Shown: piece after piece, positions 18,802 through 29,703 of the stretch
Position numbering within the stretch: position 1 is the first letter of the stretch
Layout of the letters: each line of letters starts with the position of its first letter
Assembly: GCA_003281255.1 (NCBI GenBank)
Contig: QCCL01000008.1
Location: forward strand, 20,963-84,962
Length of the DNA stretch: 64,000 bases
Origin: Prochlorococcus sp. AG-347-L02
GTDB taxonomy: Bacteria > Cyanobacteriota > Cyanobacteriia > PCC-6307 > Cyanobiaceae
Direction: 5' to 3'
Notes under the pieces: generated by a model
The model's database searches: none
Seen by the model: the letters and a program-made list of their open reading frames with translations, nothing else
Told to the model about the DNA's origin: nothing
Program-made: the position numbers and the translations under genes

Positions 18802-20007
18802 ATGCAGATACCTCCATTCACTCTAAGTAGGCAGTACCAAGAAATTGGCTCTGAAATTGAGACTGAGGTTTTTAAAGTTTTAAAAGGGGGCCAGTATATT
18901 GGGGGACAAGAGATTGACCAGTTTGAGGAGAGTTTTTCTAATCTGATTGGTGTTGAAAATACTATTGGATGTAACAGTGGAACTGACGCTTTAGTGTTAG
19001 CTTTGCGCGCATTAGATATTGGTGTTGGTGACGAAGTTATTACCTCATCTTTTAGCTTTTTTGCGACTGCAGAGGCTATTAGTGCAGTTGGTGCTAATCC
19101 TATTTTGGTAGATATAGATCCTGAAACTTATCTCATTAATACCAAACTAATAGAACAAGAAATAAATACTAATACCAAGGCAATTATGCCAGTTCATTTA
19201 TTTGGAAATGCAGTTAATATGACTTTAATAAAATCATTGGCCAATAAATATGACTTAAAAGTAATCGAAGATTGTGCTCAGGCAACATGCACAATTTGGG
19301 GAAATTCTAAAGTTGGTAGTATCGGTGATATAGGTTGTTTTAGTTTTTTCCCTACTAAGAATTTAGGAGCTGCTGGAGATGGTGGAGCAGTAACAACTTC
19401 AGATCAGAAGATTGCCAAAAAAATTAGAGAACTAGCTCTTCATGGTAGTCCAATAAGATATCACCATACTCAAATTGGATATAACAGCAGACTTGATACT
19501 ATTCAAGCTGCCATATTAAATATCAAAATTAAATATATTTCTAAGTGGATTAATAATCGCCAAAAAATCGCCAATAATTATCTTAAGTTGTTAGAAAAAA
19601 ATCCATTTATTAGTTTTCCAAAAATAAGCTCTGATTCAATTTCCCATTCTTGGAATCAATTTGTCATCAAATTAAGAAACGATAAATATTTTTTAAATCA
19701 AGATATTTCAAATTTATTTGATACTGATTTCAAAAAATACTACTCCTTAAGGAATTTGGTAAAACATCAACTTTTTGAAAAAGGTATTAACTCAATTATT
19801 TATTACCCAATTCCAATACATGCGCAAATAGCTTATAAAAATAAAAATTTTTCTAGAACAAAACTTTCCAATACAGAGAGGCTTTGTACTGAAGTTCTAA
19901 GTCTACCAATGTTTCCTGAAATTTCTTATGAAGAGCAAGTTTATGTAGCAGAAAATTTAAATAAAGTTTTAAAGAATTGTATAGAGGAAATTCAAATTTC
20001 TGCATAA
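18802..20007 (+). CDS. DegT/DnrJ/EryC1/StrS family aminotransferase
   Basis: PLP-dependent sugar aminotransferase of 401 residues. The PLP lysine is K186 in SFFPTKNLGA; GCNSGTDALVLALRA binds cofactor phosphate, and VIEDCAQA supplies the Asp that contacts the pyridine nitrogen. Such enzymes aminate keto-sugar nucleotides for surface polysaccharides. No other sugar-nucleotide gene is next to it, so the pathway is not identified. Its 3' end overlaps the photolyase gene by 16 bases in convergent orientation. Confidence 0.9.
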   Translation: MQIPPFTLSRQYQEIGSEIETEVFKVLKGGQYIGGQEIDQFEESFSNLIGVENTIGCNSGTDALVLALRALDIGVGDEVITSSFSFFATAEAISAVGANPILVDIDPETYLINTKLIEQEINTNTKAIMPVHLFGNAVNMTLIKSLANKYDLKVIEDCAQATCTIWGNSKVGSIGDIGCFSFFPTKNLGAAGDGGAVTTSDQKIAKKIRELALHGSPIRYHHTQIGYNSRLDTIQAAILNIKIKYISKWINNRQKIANNYLKLLEKNPFISFPKISSDSISHSWNQFVIKLRNDKYFLNQDISNLFDTDFKKYYSLRNLVKHQLFEKGINSIIYYPIPIHAQIAYKNKNFSRTKLSNTERLCTEVLSLPMFPEISYEEQVYVAENLNKVLKNCIEEIQISA

Positions 20008-21428
20008 AGTGATTTAAATAATCTTTGTTGTATGTTGTGATTGACAATAGGGCTTGAATAATTATTTTTTTCTAAATTAGATATCTCCCCATTTAATAAG
20101 TTTGAATTTGAAACTTTAGATAATTCAGGAATCCAAGATTTTATATATTCGCAAATAGGATCAAATTTTTTTGCTTGGGTATATGGATTGAAAATTCTAA
20201 GTGGTTTTGGATCCATACCGCTACTGGCGCTCCACTGCCATCCCCCATTATTTGCAGCTAAGTCTCCATCAACCAAAGTCTCCATAAATTTTTTCTCGCC
20301 CATTTGCCAATTGCACATAAGATCTTTTACCAGAAATGAAGCGACTATCATGCGACATCTGTTATGCATCCAGCCAGTACTATTTAGTTGACGCATTGCA
20401 GCATCAACTATAGGTACTCCTGTCTCTCCGTTGCTCCAATGTTGAAACCATTCATTATTGTTTTGCCATGGAAAGTGATCCCATTTTTTTCTATATGGAC
20501 CTTTCTCTAGCTCTGGGAAATGGAATAAGCAATGTTGATAAAATTCACGCCAAACAAGTTCTTTTTGCCAAGTTTCAATTGATAGGTAATTTTCTTGATT
20601 TGCGAAATCTGATTTTAAATTTAATGTAGCGTTCCAAACTTTTCTAATGCTGATTGTGCCGAATCTGAGAGATGCACTTAGAAATGATGTCCCATTATGG
20701 GAAGGAAAATCTCTTGCCGAATTATAAGTATATATTTTTTTTTCGTTAATAAAATTTTCTAATAATTTTACTGCTGCATTCTCTCCAGGTCTACATGGAC
20801 AAATATTCAAACCAGGAAATTTGATATTTTTGATAAATTTCTCTAGAACCGAATCAGATGAATTTATTGCCTTACTTCCTTTGAGTTTATTATCTATATC
20901 TTTAAACTGGAAAACAACTTTATCTTGGTCATATGAACCTAACAAATTCATTTTTGATTTAAGATTTTTATAAAAAGGTCCATAAACTGAATAAGGTTTA
21001 TTATTCCCGGAAAATATTTTTAAAGGTTCTACTAATAAGTGATCCCAAGTTTCAATAACTTGAATATTTTGTTCTTTTAAATTTTTTTTTATTTGTAAAT
21101 CGCGATTAATCTCATAAGGTTCAATTGATCTATTCCAAAAAACAAATTTAGCATCTATTTTCTTTGCTAATTGAGGAATTATTAATACCGGATCACCTTC
21201 TTCCATAATTAATCTACTACCCATTTTTTTCCAATTATTTCCTAATTCTTGAAGCGAATTTCCAAGAAACCAAGCTCTTGAACTTGCATTGAAATCGTGT
21301 GAGTAATTTTTATCAAATATATAAGTTGAAGTAATAGCATTTGATAAAGAAAATGCTTTCATTAAAGCTTGATTATCAAATATTCTTAAATCCTTTCTAT
21401 GCCAAAAAAGTATTCTAGGTTTATTCAT
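19992..21428 (-). CDS. phrB: Deoxyribodipyrimidine photolyase
   Basis: Light-driven repair of UV-induced cyclobutane dimers. The 478 residues have the antenna-binding photolyase domain (ILFWHRKDLRIFDNQAL) and a C-terminal FAD domain with GTSFLSASLRFGTIS, ELVWREFYQHCLFHFPEL, MRQLNSTGWMHNRCRM and NGGWQWSASSGMDPKPLRIFN. These match class I CPD photolyase better than cryptochrome. The start ATG overlaps the nudix stop codon (ATGA), so the two are translationally coupled. Confidence 0.93.
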   Translation of the reverse strand: MNKPRILFWHRKDLRIFDNQALMKAFSLSNAITSTYIFDKNYSHDFNASSRAWFLGNSLQELGNNWKKMGSRLIMEEGDPVLIIPQLAKKIDAKFVFWNRSIEPYEINRDLQIKKNLKEQNIQVIETWDHLLVEPLKIFSGNNKPYSVYGPFYKNLKSKMNLLGSYDQDKVVFQFKDIDNKLKGSKAINSSDSVLEKFIKNIKFPGLNICPCRPGENAAVKLLENFINEKKIYTYNSARDFPSHNGTSFLSASLRFGTISIRKVWNATLNLKSDFANQENYLSIETWQKELVWREFYQHCLFHFPELEKGPYRKKWDHFPWQNNNEWFQHWSNGETGVPIVDAAMRQLNSTGWMHNRCRMIVASFLVKDLMCNWQMGEKKFMETLVDGDLAANNGGWQWSASSGMDPKPLRIFNPYTQAKKFDPICEYIKSWIPELSKVSNSNLLNGEISNLEKNNYSSPIVNHNIQQRLFKSLYAEI

Positions 21429-21988
21429 AATTTATCTAAAAATTGTTTAGCTCTAAACCAAGCCGTCACAGTTTTTGCGTCAAGAATTTCATCCCCGCTA
21501 GAAATAAGATTATCTAGTTCGTCGGGATCTAAAATTAAAACTTCTATATCTTCATCTAAATCTCCTTTGACCTCCGAATTGAGTTTGTTTAAATCACGAG
21601 CTAAAAATAAATAAATTTCTTCATCTGCATATCCAGGAGCAGGGACAAGAGTTCCTAGTTCATCCCATTTGTTTGCACTGAATCCAGTTTCTTCTTGTAT
21701 TTCTCTTTGAATTGAATTAATAGGTGTTTCACCTACTTCTAAAGTACCTGCTGGAAATTCTAATAAATACCTTGAAACAGCAAATCTATATTGCCGAAGA
21801 ATAATAACTTTATTGTCTTTAGTAATAGGTACGGCTAATGCTGCTCCAGGATGCTTAATGTATCCATATTCACCTTCATGTCCATTTGGAAGCTCAATTC
21901 TATCTATTTCGAAACTAAATTTTTTTGACTTTAACTCAGATATTTTTTCTTTAAAAATGGATCTTTTTATAAGGTTTTTGTTGCCCAT
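21425..21988 (-). CDS. Nudix hydrolase, ADP-ribose pyrophosphatase-like
   Basis: A 187-residue nudix protein. The box runs from GTLEVGETP through REIQEETGF, with all glycine and glutamate positions of the consensus in place. The N-terminal HPGAALAVPITKDNKVIILRQYR and the later LVPAPGYADEEIYLFLA are typical of the ADP-ribose pyrophosphatase branch, which splits ADP-ribose into AMP and ribose-5-phosphate. It sits between folK and phrB on one strand, overlapping phrB by four bases. Confidence 0.88.
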   Translation of the reverse strand: MGNKNLIKRSIFKEKISELKSKKFSFEIDRIELPNGHEGEYGYIKHPGAALAVPITKDNKVIILRQYRFAVSRYLLEFPAGTLEVGETPINSIQREIQEETGFSANKWDELGTLVPAPGYADEEIYLFLARDLNKLNSEVKGDLDEDIEVLILDPDELDNLISSGDEILDAKTVTAWFRAKQFLDKL

Positions 21989-22035
21989 AATTTTTAAATA
22001 AAAATAGCCTAACAGTTATTTTTTGGTTTTGTAAA

Positions 22036-22614
22036 TCAATTAATAGACCATTTTGGGTCATCAAACTTTGTGATTTTTTGGCTTCTACTTAAGATTTCAG
22101 ATAAAGGTGTAATAACGAAATTCCGATTCATGAATCTAGGGTGAGGTAATGTTAATTCCTCGTCGACCGTATAAAAATCTTCCCACCAAAGAATATCTAA
22201 ATCGAGACATCTTGATAGCCATTTCTTACCCTTTGGTGTCTCTTCTCGTCCGAAAAATCTCTCCAACTTTTTTAGCTCTTTTAAAAGTAATTTCGCGTTT
22301 TTATTTGATGGTTTAGGGAAAGAATTACTTTTTATAAGTAATAAAGTATTTAAATAATTTGGCTGCTCATTTTCAACACCATGAGGTAATGTCTCATAAA
22401 TTGATGACCAAAAAAAGTTTGCATGAAATTTGCTTTTCTCTTCTTTTTTTTCGTTGGAACTATCTCCCCACTCATTTATTATTCCTTCTATTTTGGGTTT
22501 GCAAATTAATAGTGACTTAAGAGGGCTTCCGAATTTACTATCAATATTTGCTCCGAGGGATATACATAGTCCATTTTTGATATTAAGATTTGATAATTCC
22601 ACTACAAAAAACAA
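22036..22614 (-). CDS. folK: 2-amino-4-hydroxy-6-hydroxymethyldihydropteridine pyrophosphokinase
   Basis: Transfers pyrophosphate from ATP to hydroxymethyl-dihydropterin in folate synthesis. The 192 residues include [31 protein letters not shown], the signature [10 protein letters not shown] and [18 protein letters not shown]. Length is slightly above the usual 160, from an insert near residues 45-65. It appears to lead the folK-nudix-phrB transcript and lies divergent to chlD with only 36 bases between the starts. Confidence 0.92.
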   Translation of the reverse strand: MFFVVELSNLNIKNGLCISLGANIDSKFGSPLKSLLICKPKIEGIINEWGDSSNEKKEEKSKFHANFFWSSIYETLPHGVENEQPNYLNTLLLIKSNSFPKPSNKNAKLLLKELKKLERFFGREETPKGKKWLSRCLDLDILWWEDFYTVDEELTLPHPRFMNRNFVITPLSEILSRSQKITKFDDPKWSIN

Positions 22615-22650
22615 AGTTATTGGATAAATTCTATATCAGGCATTTTTAAA

Positions 22651-24834
22651 GTGATTTTGAACCCCGAGTTAAAAGAAAAAGGAGAAATAAAAGATTTAAT
22701 GAAGTCAAAGGATTCTTTTAGAGCTTTTCCTTTGGCCGCAATTACAGGTCATAGCTTATTGAAATTATCTTTACTTTTGGCAGCAGTTGATCCCAGTTTA
22801 GGGGGAGTGATTATTGCTGGCGGGAGAGGTACTGGTAAGTCAGTATTAGCACGGGGTTTACATACTTTACTTCCTCCTATTGAGGTATTAGATAATGAAT
22901 TATTACTGGAAAAGCTAACTGAGAAAAATAATGGAACTTCATTAAGACCTATTGGTAGGAACCTAGATCCAGATAAACCAGCGGAATGGGATATTAGCAC
23001 TAATAAATTGTTAATTGAGGCAATTGGAAGTGATTTTTTGAATCATATTGAAGAAATTCCAAAAAAAGTAAGAGAGGCACCATTTATTCAAGTTCCCATC
23101 GGCATAACTGAAGACAGACTTGTTGGATCAATTGACGTCGCTGCATCATTGAGTACGGGGGAGCAAGTTTTTCAGCCTGGAATTTTGGCAGAGGCTCATA
23201 GAGGTGTTCTTTATGTAGACGATATAAATTTATTGGATGATGGTATTGTAAATTTAATTCTTGAAGCTACGGGAAGAGAGAAAAATAATATTGAAAGAGA
23301 TGGTTTAAGTCTTTCTCATCCTTGTAAGTCACTTTTAATAGCAACTTATAATCCTGAAGAGGGTGCTTTAAGAGATCATGTTTTAGATCGTTTTGCTATC
23401 GTGCTTTCCGCAGATCAATCTATTGATAATGCTCAAAGAGTTGATATTACAAAATCTGTTTTATCACATGCAGAAAATAATATTAAATTTTCCGAAAAAT
23501 GGTCTGAAGAATCTGATAATTTATCTACGCAATTAATTTTGGCAAGGCAATGGTTAAAGGATGTCAAGATAACAAAAGAGCAAATAACCTATTTAGTAAA
23601 TGAAGCTCTAAGAGGAGGAGTAGAAGGGCATAGGCCAGAATTATTTGCAGTTAAAGTAGCAAAGGCAAATGCAGCTCTTCGAGGCGATGAGAATGTAAAT
23701 TCTGAAGACCTAAAAGTTGCGGTAAGGTTAGTTATTCTTCCTCGAGCAATGCAAATACCTCCACAAGATGATGATATTCAACCACCCCCTCCAGAGGATC
23801 AGAGTCCCCCACCCCCGCCTCAATCAAACAATGAAGAGTCTGAACCTGAGACTAGTGAAAATGATAATGAAGAAGACCAAGAACAAGAAGAAGATAATTC
23901 TGATGGAGAAGAAGAATCTACTCCCGAAATACCTGAAGAATTCATTTTAGATCCTGAGGCATGTATGGTTGATCCTGATTTGTTACTTTTTTCATCAGCC
24001 AAAGCAAAAGCAGGAAATAGCGGAAGTAGATCAGTGATATTCAGTGATAGTAGAGGAAGGTATGTGAAACCTATAATTCCAAGAGGTAAAGTAAAAAGAA
24101 TTGCGGTAGATGCGACTTTGCGAGCTGCAGCTCCTTATCAAAAATCACGAAGACTAAGGTATCCTAATAAATCAATAGTTATTGAAGAGAATGATTTTAG
24201 GGCAAAGCTTCTCCAAAAAAAGGCGGGTGCTTTAGTCATTTTTCTTGTTGATGCTAGTGGCTCTATGGCTCTCAATAGAATGCAAAGTGCTAAAGGTGCA
24301 GTTATCAGACTTTTGACAGAAGCATATGAGAATAGAGATGAAGTAGCTCTTATTCCTTTTAGAGGTAATCAGGCCGAAGTGCTTTTACCTCCAACAAGAT
24401 CAATAACTGCTGCAAAAAGAAGGTTGGAAACAATGCCTTGTGGTGGAGGATCCCCTTTGGCACATGGATTAACACAATCAGCAAAAGTTGCAAAAAATGC
24501 TCTTTCAACAGGCGATATAGGTCAAGTAATTGTTGTGGGGATCACTGATGGCCGAGGAAATGTACCATTAGGGTTATCTCTAGGACAAAATGAGGTTGAG
24601 GGAAAAGAAAACGAAAATGAAAATGTTGATTTAAAACAGGAAGTTCTTGACATCGCTGCAAAATATCCCATGCTCGGGATAAAACTTTTAGTAATTGATA
24701 CAGAGAGAAAATTTATAGCAAGTGGATTTGGTAAAGAATTAGCAGAGGCTGCTCAAGGGAAATACGTCCAATTGCCAAAAGCTACAGATAAAGCAATCGC
24801 TGCTATGGCTTTAAATGCTATCAATGAATTCTAA
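22651..24834 (+). CDS. chlD: Magnesium-protoporphyrin IX chelatase subunit D
   Basis: Subunit of the Mg-chelatase that inserts Mg2+ into protoporphyrin IX, the first committed step to chlorophyll; works with ChlI and ChlH. The 727 residues comprise an AAA+ module (Walker A-like GGRGTGKS at residues 57-64, [12 protein letters not shown]), an acidic and proline-rich linker around residues 373-432, and a C-terminal von Willebrand A domain with MIDAS motif DASGSMA. I list the GTG at 22651; an ATG at 22699 would remove 16 residues and is an equally reasonable start. Confidence 0.95.
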   Translation: MILNPELKEKGEIKDLMKSKDSFRAFPLAAITGHSLLKLSLLLAAVDPSLGGVIIAGGRGTGKSVLARGLHTLLPPIEVLDNELLLEKLTEKNNGTSLRPIGRNLDPDKPAEWDISTNKLLIEAIGSDFLNHIEEIPKKVREAPFIQVPIGITEDRLVGSIDVAASLSTGEQVFQPGILAEAHRGVLYVDDINLLDDGIVNLILEATGREKNNIERDGLSLSHPCKSLLIATYNPEEGALRDHVLDRFAIVLSADQSIDNAQRVDITKSVLSHAENNIKFSEKWSEESDNLSTQLILARQWLKDVKITKEQITYLVNEALRGGVEGHRPELFAVKVAKANAALRGDENVNSEDLKVAVRLVILPRAMQIPPQDDDIQPPPPEDQSPPPPPQSNNEESEPETSENDNEEDQEQEEDNSDGEEESTPEIPEEFILDPEACMVDPDLLLFSSAKAKAGNSGSRSVIFSDSRGRYVKPIIPRGKVKRIAVDATLRAAAPYQKSRRLRYPNKSIVIEENDFRAKLLQKKAGALVIFLVDASGSMALNRMQSAKGAVIRLLTEAYENRDEVALIPFRGNQAEVLLPPTRSITAAKRRLETMPCGGGSPLAHGLTQSAKVAKNALSTGDIGQVIVVGITDGRGNVPLGLSLGQNEVEGKENENENVDLKQEVLDIAAKYPMLGIKLLVIDTERKFIASGFGKELAEAAQGKYVQLPKATDKAIAAMALNAINEF

Positions 24835-24841
24835 ATATTTC

Positions 24842-25687
24842 TTATGGATAAATTTCGTTAAGGAATTTTGAAAGTCCAATTGTTAAATCTCTTAAAGATT
24901 TAGTTAATTCTTTATCTTGCGTTAAATTTTCAAAATCATCACTCATATCATCTATTTTGGTTGAAATAGATCTTGCAGCATTAATTGTCAATTTAATGTC
25001 ATTAAGGGTTTCTTCGTCATCGATAGCAGACAAAATGTTATTTAAGTGATTAGCAGCAATTGTAATTTCTTTTAATATAGGTTCAACTCTTTGTATTTCT
25101 AGTTTCGATAAAAAAATTAATTCATCAAGATTTGCTTGTGTTCTGTCAAATTTGTCAATTGAGTTAACGATGTTTTCAATTAAGTTTTCTTGATTTGTTT
25201 CTTTTAAAAGTTGACTTATTTTATTAGTTATATTTGAGAGACTAGATAGTTGTTTACCTGTTATGGTATCTCCCTGACAAATAATTAATTTGGTATCGCA
25301 TTTTTCAGATATAGGTTTTGCGATGTTTTTAGGAATTGACTTATTACTAGTTTCTAAGGCAACTTGAACATCCCCTCCAAGGAATGAATTTGTAACTACC
25401 CTCGCAAATGCCGGCCTTGGAAGAATAATTTCAGGATTTTTTAAAACTATTTTTGCTTTAATAGATTCATTCGTAAACAAGATATCTTCTATTGATCCAA
25501 CTAAAATTCCTTTGTAAGTAACCGGAGATTTTTTTGATAAGCCACTCGCGTTATTGAATTCAGCAAAGAGGTACCAATTTTTTGAAGATAATCTAAATCC
25601 CTTTAGCCAAAAAGAAAAAAATGTAAATATTAAAATTCCTCCTAATAAAGAAAAACCAACTATTGAATCTCGTAAACTTCTACGCAT
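24842..25687 (-). CDS. MCE/MlaD domain lipid-transport protein
   Basis: A 281-residue protein with one N-terminal membrane anchor (about residues 10-30) followed by an MCE domain (FAEFNNASGLSKKSPVTYKG, then RPAFARVVTNSFLGGDVQVAL) and a long helical tail likely to form a coiled coil. MCE proteins bind lipids in MlaFEDB-type importers and in the chloroplast TGD system. The ATPase gene lies five bases upstream on the same strand. No MlaE-type permease gene is next to them. Confidence 0.87.
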   Translation of the reverse strand: MRRSLRDSIVGFSLLGGILIFTFFSFWLKGFRLSSKNWYLFAEFNNASGLSKKSPVTYKGILVGSIEDILFTNESIKAKIVLKNPEIILPRPAFARVVTNSFLGGDVQVALETSNKSIPKNIAKPISEKCDTKLIICQGDTITGKQLSSLSNITNKISQLLKETNQENLIENIVNSIDKFDRTQANLDELIFLSKLEIQRVEPILKEITIAANHLNNILSAIDDEETLNDIKLTINAARSISTKIDDMSDDFENLTQDKELTKSLRDLTIGLSKFLNEIYP

Positions 25688-25692
25688 AATTT

Positions 25693-26478
25693 CTAAATGT
25701 CTTTGGGTTGCATTGGACCATCAAGTTTCCCATGCCTAAATTGAAATACATAAGGATCTTTACTATCTTTAAATTCATTAATAGAACCTGCCCATCTAAA
25801 TTTGCCCCCGTAAAGCATTAAAACTTTATCTGAAGTCCTCTCTATAGTACTAAGAACATGGCTAACAACAATAGATGATCCGCTAGCTTTATGATTTGTC
25901 TTATTAATTAAATCTTCAATTCTTGATGAGGCAATTGGATCAAGGCCTGCAGTTGGTTCATCAAAAAGTAATAAAGGTTTAGACTTTGAATTAAGAGTTT
26001 GATCTGTAATTAATGCTCTAGCAAAACTCACTCTTTTTTGCATGCCTCCGCTTAATTCATTTGGAAGTTTTTTCCCAACATTAAATAAACCCACCTCAGC
26101 TAAGCACTCACTTACTATTTCATGAATTAACTTTTTAGATAGGTTTTTATTTCTCTTAAGGAGGAAACCTACATTTTCTTCGATAGTTAAAGATCCTAAT
26201 AAAGCCGGGTTCTGAAAAACTAGTCTTACATCAGGAGGATTATTTTGATCTAATCTCAAATATTTTTGCTTCTCACCAAATATACTTAATTCTCCTTTAG
26301 TAGGTAAAATGAGTCCTGCTAGTATTTTTAATATGGTTGATTTACCAGTACCGGAAGGTCCAACAATAGCTAATTTCTCTCCATCGTTAAGTTTAAAATT
26401 TATTTGATTAAGCACATTAACTTCCCCCCAGCTTATTGAGAGGTTTTTTGTTTCAACTGCAGGCTTTGATTTCTTCAA
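25693..26478 (-). CDS. ABC transporter ATPase, MlaF-like
   Basis: A 261-residue ABC ATPase with Walker A GPSGTGKST, Q-loop VFQNPALLGSLT, signature LSGGMQKRVSFARAL, Walker B LLLFDEPTAGLDP and H-loop VVSHVLSTIERT. The GGMQKRV signature is characteristic of the Mla/Ttg2A lipid-transport branch. It is co-transcribed with the MCE protein gene five bases downstream, so the pair probably powers lipid movement between envelope or thylakoid membranes. Confidence 0.9.
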   Translation of the reverse strand: MKKSKPAVETKNLSISWGEVNVLNQINFKLNDGEKLAIVGPSGTGKSTILKILAGLILPTKGELSIFGEKQKYLRLDQNNPPDVRLVFQNPALLGSLTIEENVGFLLKRNKNLSKKLIHEIVSECLAEVGLFNVGKKLPNELSGGMQKRVSFARALITDQTLNSKSKPLLLFDEPTAGLDPIASSRIEDLINKTNHKASGSSIVVSHVLSTIERTSDKVLMLYGGKFRWAGSINEFKDSKDPYVFQFRHGKLDGPMQPKDI

Positions 26479-26612
26479 AAACGTAATAGAGAAAAAGTTA
26501 TCTTCATATATATTTTGCCTATTTTTAGAAATAAAAAAAAGGATGTATGAATTTGATTTATAATTAATTTAAAAGGTTTTTTATTTGAAGATAATAATTA
26601 AAGAGGTTTTTA

Positions 26613-27998
26613 ATGAATAAGCGCAAAAAAAGAGTTAGAAGATTGTACAAATACCATAAAAAGAATAACTTTCATCTATTAAATAAAATTTCAAGAATTT
26701 TGAGTTGGTTTTTACCAGGACTGGTTATAAAAAGATGGATGTTTACATCTGCAATAGGATTTCTTACTTCATTATTAGGCTTATCAATTTGGACAAATTT
26801 AAGCCCCCTTTATTGGTTTACAGAAATATTTTTTGGCTTGTTGACAGGTTTAACTAAAATCTTACCCGTTTCATTACTGGGACCATTAATTTTTTCTTTT
26901 GGAATCGTATTAATAGGGATTGGACAAAATAGAAGTATTAATTCTATTCAAAAAGCGCTTGTTCCAGAAAAAAATACATTTTTAGTTGATGCATTAAGAG
27001 TTAAGAGTAAATTAAACAGAGGTCCTAATATTGTTGCGATTGGGGGAGGTACAGGCTTATCTACTTTATTAAAAGGTTTAAAAAATTACAGCAGTAATAT
27101 AACAGCAATCGTAACTGTATCCGATGATGGTGGAAGTAGTGGGATGCTTAGAAAACAATTAGGTGTGCAGCCTCCAGGAGATATTAGAAATTGTTTGGCA
27201 GCCTTATCAAACGAAGAACCTATTTTAACTAGATTATTTCAGTATAGATTTTCAGAGGGAAGTGGTCTGGAAGGACATAGTTTTGGAAATCTATTTTTAT
27301 CAGCTTTAACAACAATAACGGGCAGTTTAGAAAAAGCTGTGCAAGCCTCCAGTAAAGTTTTGGCTGTACAAGGTCAAGTTTTGCCAGCAACAAATATTGA
27401 TGTTATGTTATGGGCCGAATTAGAAGACGGTGAAAAAGTTTTTGGTGAAAGCAAGATCAGCAAATCTAAAAAATTAATTTCGAGGATTGGCTACATACCA
27501 GAAAATCCTTCGGCTCTTCCAAGTGCTCTCAAATCTCTAAAAGAAGCAGATTTAATTGTTCTTGGTCCAGGTAGTTTATACACTTCTTTATTGCCTAATC
27601 TTTTAGTACCAGAGATAGTAGATGCATTATTGCAAAGTAATGCTCCCAAAATCTACATAAGTAATTTGATGACTCAGCCAGGAGAAACAGATGGACTTGA
27701 TGTTTATCAACACATTAAGGCAATAGAAAAACAATTATCAAATTTTGGAATTAATACTCGAATTTTTAACTCAATCTTATCTCAGATTCAATTTGAAAAG
27801 TCTCCATTAGTAGATTATTACGAAAGTAGAGGAGCAGAGCCTGTCCAATGCAATAAAGAAAAATTATTATCTGAAGGTTATTATGTTTTACAAGCACCAT
27901 TATATGCAAAAAGAATAACTCCAACTCTTAGACATGATCCAAGGAGGCTTGCAAGAGCAGTAATGTTTATATATCGTAAATTAAAAAAAATAAACTAA
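26613..27998 (+). CDS. YvcK/CofD-like protein with N-terminal membrane region
   Basis: A 461-residue protein. The C-terminal 320 residues are the YvcK/CofD-like domain: [73 protein letters not shown]. In Bacillus this protein binds UDP-GlcNAc and influences growth on gluconeogenic carbon and cell shape. The first 110 residues are extra: a very basic start ([15 protein letters not shown]) and two hydrophobic stretches near residues 43-62 and 71-107, so this form should be membrane-bound. Its stop overlaps the convergent ndhJ by four bases. Confidence 0.87.
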   Translation: MNKRKKRVRRLYKYHKKNNFHLLNKISRILSWFLPGLVIKRWMFTSAIGFLTSLLGLSIWTNLSPLYWFTEIFFGLLTGLTKILPVSLLGPLIFSFGIVLIGIGQNRSINSIQKALVPEKNTFLVDALRVKSKLNRGPNIVAIGGGTGLSTLLKGLKNYSSNITAIVTVSDDGGSSGMLRKQLGVQPPGDIRNCLAALSNEEPILTRLFQYRFSEGSGLEGHSFGNLFLSALTTITGSLEKAVQASSKVLAVQGQVLPATNIDVMLWAELEDGEKVFGESKISKSKKLISRIGYIPENPSALPSALKSLKEADLIVLGPGSLYTSLLPNLLVPEIVDALLQSNAPKIYISNLMTQPGETDGLDVYQHIKAIEKQLSNFGINTRIFNSILSQIQFEKSPLVDYYESRGAEPVQCNKEKLLSEGYYVLQAPLYAKRITPTLRHDPRRLARAVMFIYRKLKKIN

Positions 27999-28525
27999 TA
28001 AGCATCTTGAAGTTCATAGAAATCTGGCTGAATATAATCTTTTCTTAATGGCCAACCTCTCCAATCTTCAGGCATTAATAGTCTTTTGGGGTTGGGATGA
28101 TCAATAAACTTTATGCCATACATATCAAAAGTTTCCCTTTCTTGCCAATCACTTCCTTTAAAAATTTTATACAAACTAGGGATTGATAAATCAGAATCTC
28201 TTTTTAAAAAAACTTTTAATCTGACTTCTTTAATTTTTTTAATTTTTTGTAAATCATCAACAGTTATAAAATGGTAGAAACTTACAAGATTCTTGCCTGG
28301 TCCCTCATCATATCCTCCTTGACATTGGAGATAGTTGAAACCGTAATTTCTCAAAGCTGATACTGCTTCATATAGTTTGTTAGGTTCCACAGAAATGTTT
28401 TCAATTCCTATGTGATCATCAGGTAGAGGTTGATTTGGAATTCCATCTTTAGACAAAGATTGGCTTATAAAACCTTCTTTTTCTATTGAAGTATCTGAGG
28501 ATTTTTCTAAACCGTCTTTTTCCAT
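27995..28525 (-). CDS. ndhJ: NAD(P)H-quinone oxidoreductase subunit J
   Basis: Peripheral-arm subunit (30-kDa/NuoC type) of the thylakoid NDH-1 complex, which takes part in cyclic electron flow and respiration. The 176 residues have the signature [27 protein letters not shown] and the end [21 protein letters not shown] low-complexity N-terminal extension of about 30 residues precedes the fold. Its ATG shares one base with the ndhK stop (TAATG). Confidence 0.96.
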   Translation of the reverse strand: MEKDGLEKSSDTSIEKEGFISQSLSKDGIPNQPLPDDHIGIENISVEPNKLYEAVSALRNYGFNYLQCQGGYDEGPGKNLVSFYHFITVDDLQKIKKIKEVRLKVFLKRDSDLSIPSLYKIFKGSDWQERETFDMYGIKFIDHPNPKRLLMPEDWRGWPLRKDYIQPDFYELQDAY

Positions 28526-29259
28526 TAATCTTCTAAAGTATTAATAGTTTCAATTTTTTCGTTCTTCTCAGGTAGTTCAGTTATTTTTTCTTTTTTGGAG
28601 GAAGGAATGGCTTTAGCTGAAGTTTTGTTAAGATATTCACCTGTATTTTCTGAGAAAACAAGATTCATTTCATGATCAAATGTTATGTATCTGTGGGTTT
28701 GTTCAGTTTTTGTGCGCTCTAAGATTGATTCGTTACCAACTTTTTTTCTCAATTTAATTACTGCATCAAAAATTGCTTCTGGTCTTGGCGGGCAGCCTGG
28801 AAGGTATAAATCAACTGGAATCAATTTATCAACGCCTCTTACAGCAGTTGTAGAATCTGCGCTGAACATTCCCCCTGTAATAGTGCAAGCACCCATGGCA
28901 ATCACATATTTTGGTTCAGGCATTTGTTCATAAAGTCTTACTAGGGCTGGAGCCATCTTCATCGTTACCGTTCCAGCAACTATTAACAAATCTGCTTGCC
29001 TTGGTGAGCTTCTAGGTACTAATCCAAATCTATCGAAATCAAATCTAGATCCGATTAAGGCAGCAAATTCTATAAAACAACAAGCCGTTCCATACAATAG
29101 CGGCCAAAGACTGCTTAGTCGAGCCCAATTATGTAGGTCGTCTAAACTTGTCAATATAATGTTTTCACTCAAATCTGTAGTAACTTGTGGTGCACCAAGA
29201 GGGTTGCAAGTCCCTTCTCGGATTTCTCTTATTGCTTTTGGGGATAGTTGTGGATTCAA
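28525..29259 (-). CDS. ndhK: NAD(P)H-quinone oxidoreductase subunit K
   Basis: NuoB/PSST-type subunit of NDH-1 that holds the N2 [4Fe-4S] cluster next to the quinone site. Ligand cysteines are seen in [23 protein letters not shown] and [11 protein letters not shown]. The 244 residues include a C-terminal charged tail beyond the conserved core. It is the middle gene of ndhC-ndhK-ndhJ, four bases after ndhC and one-base overlapped with ndhJ. Confidence 0.97.
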   Translation of the reverse strand: MNPQLSPKAIREIREGTCNPLGAPQVTTDLSENIILTSLDDLHNWARLSSLWPLLYGTACCFIEFAALIGSRFDFDRFGLVPRSSPRQADLLIVAGTVTMKMAPALVRLYEQMPEPKYVIAMGACTITGGMFSADSTTAVRGVDKLIPVDLYLPGCPPRPEAIFDAVIKLRKKVGNESILERTKTEQTHRYITFDHEMNLVFSENTGEYLNKTSAKAIPSSKKEKITELPEKNEKIETINTLED

Positions 29260-29263
29260 TTTT

Positions 29264-29626
29264 TTAACTCCATTCTAAAGCACCTTTTCTCCATGCGTAT
29301 GCCAAAGCGATAACAAGTATTGCAATGAAAATTAAGGCTTCAATAAAGGCTAATAGGCCTAATCTATTGAAGGCAACAGCCCAAGGATAAAGGAATACTG
29401 TCTCCACATCAAATATAACGAAAACTAAGGCAAACATGTAATAACGAATATTAAATTGAATCCATGCTCCTCCTATAGGCTCCATTCCAGATTCATAGGT
29501 AAGTTTTCTTTCCCCTGTTCTGCCTTTTGGGGCAACGATGAGGTTAGTAACTAGAGCTAATATGGGTACAGCTGCAGCAATTAAAAGGAAACCTAAAAAA
29601 TATTCATAGCCATTTAATAAAAACAT
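29264..29626 (-). CDS. ndhC: NAD(P)H-quinone oxidoreductase subunit 3
   Basis: Small membrane subunit (NuoA type) of NDH-1, 120 residues with three hydrophobic helices. Conserved segments are [20 protein letters not shown] and [22 protein letters not shown]. First gene of the ndhCKJ operon, divergent from rubA with about 77 bases between starts. Confidence 0.97.
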   Translation of the reverse strand: MFLLNGYEYFLGFLLIAAAVPILALVTNLIVAPKGRTGERKLTYESGMEPIGGAWIQFNIRYYMFALVFVIFDVETVFLYPWAVAFNRLGLLAFIEALIFIAILVIALAYAWRKGALEWS

Positions 29627-29703
29627 CTTGAAAAATTAATTTTGAATAAAAGTCGCTTAATTAAGCAAAATCTTTTAAAGTTCTTAAAGAATAATAATAA
29701 ACC

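Noticed and set aside
23768..24002. Frames over the acidic linker region of chlD
   Set aside because: Low-complexity GAA/GAT-rich DNA gives open frames in several phases; only the ChlD frame joins two real domains.
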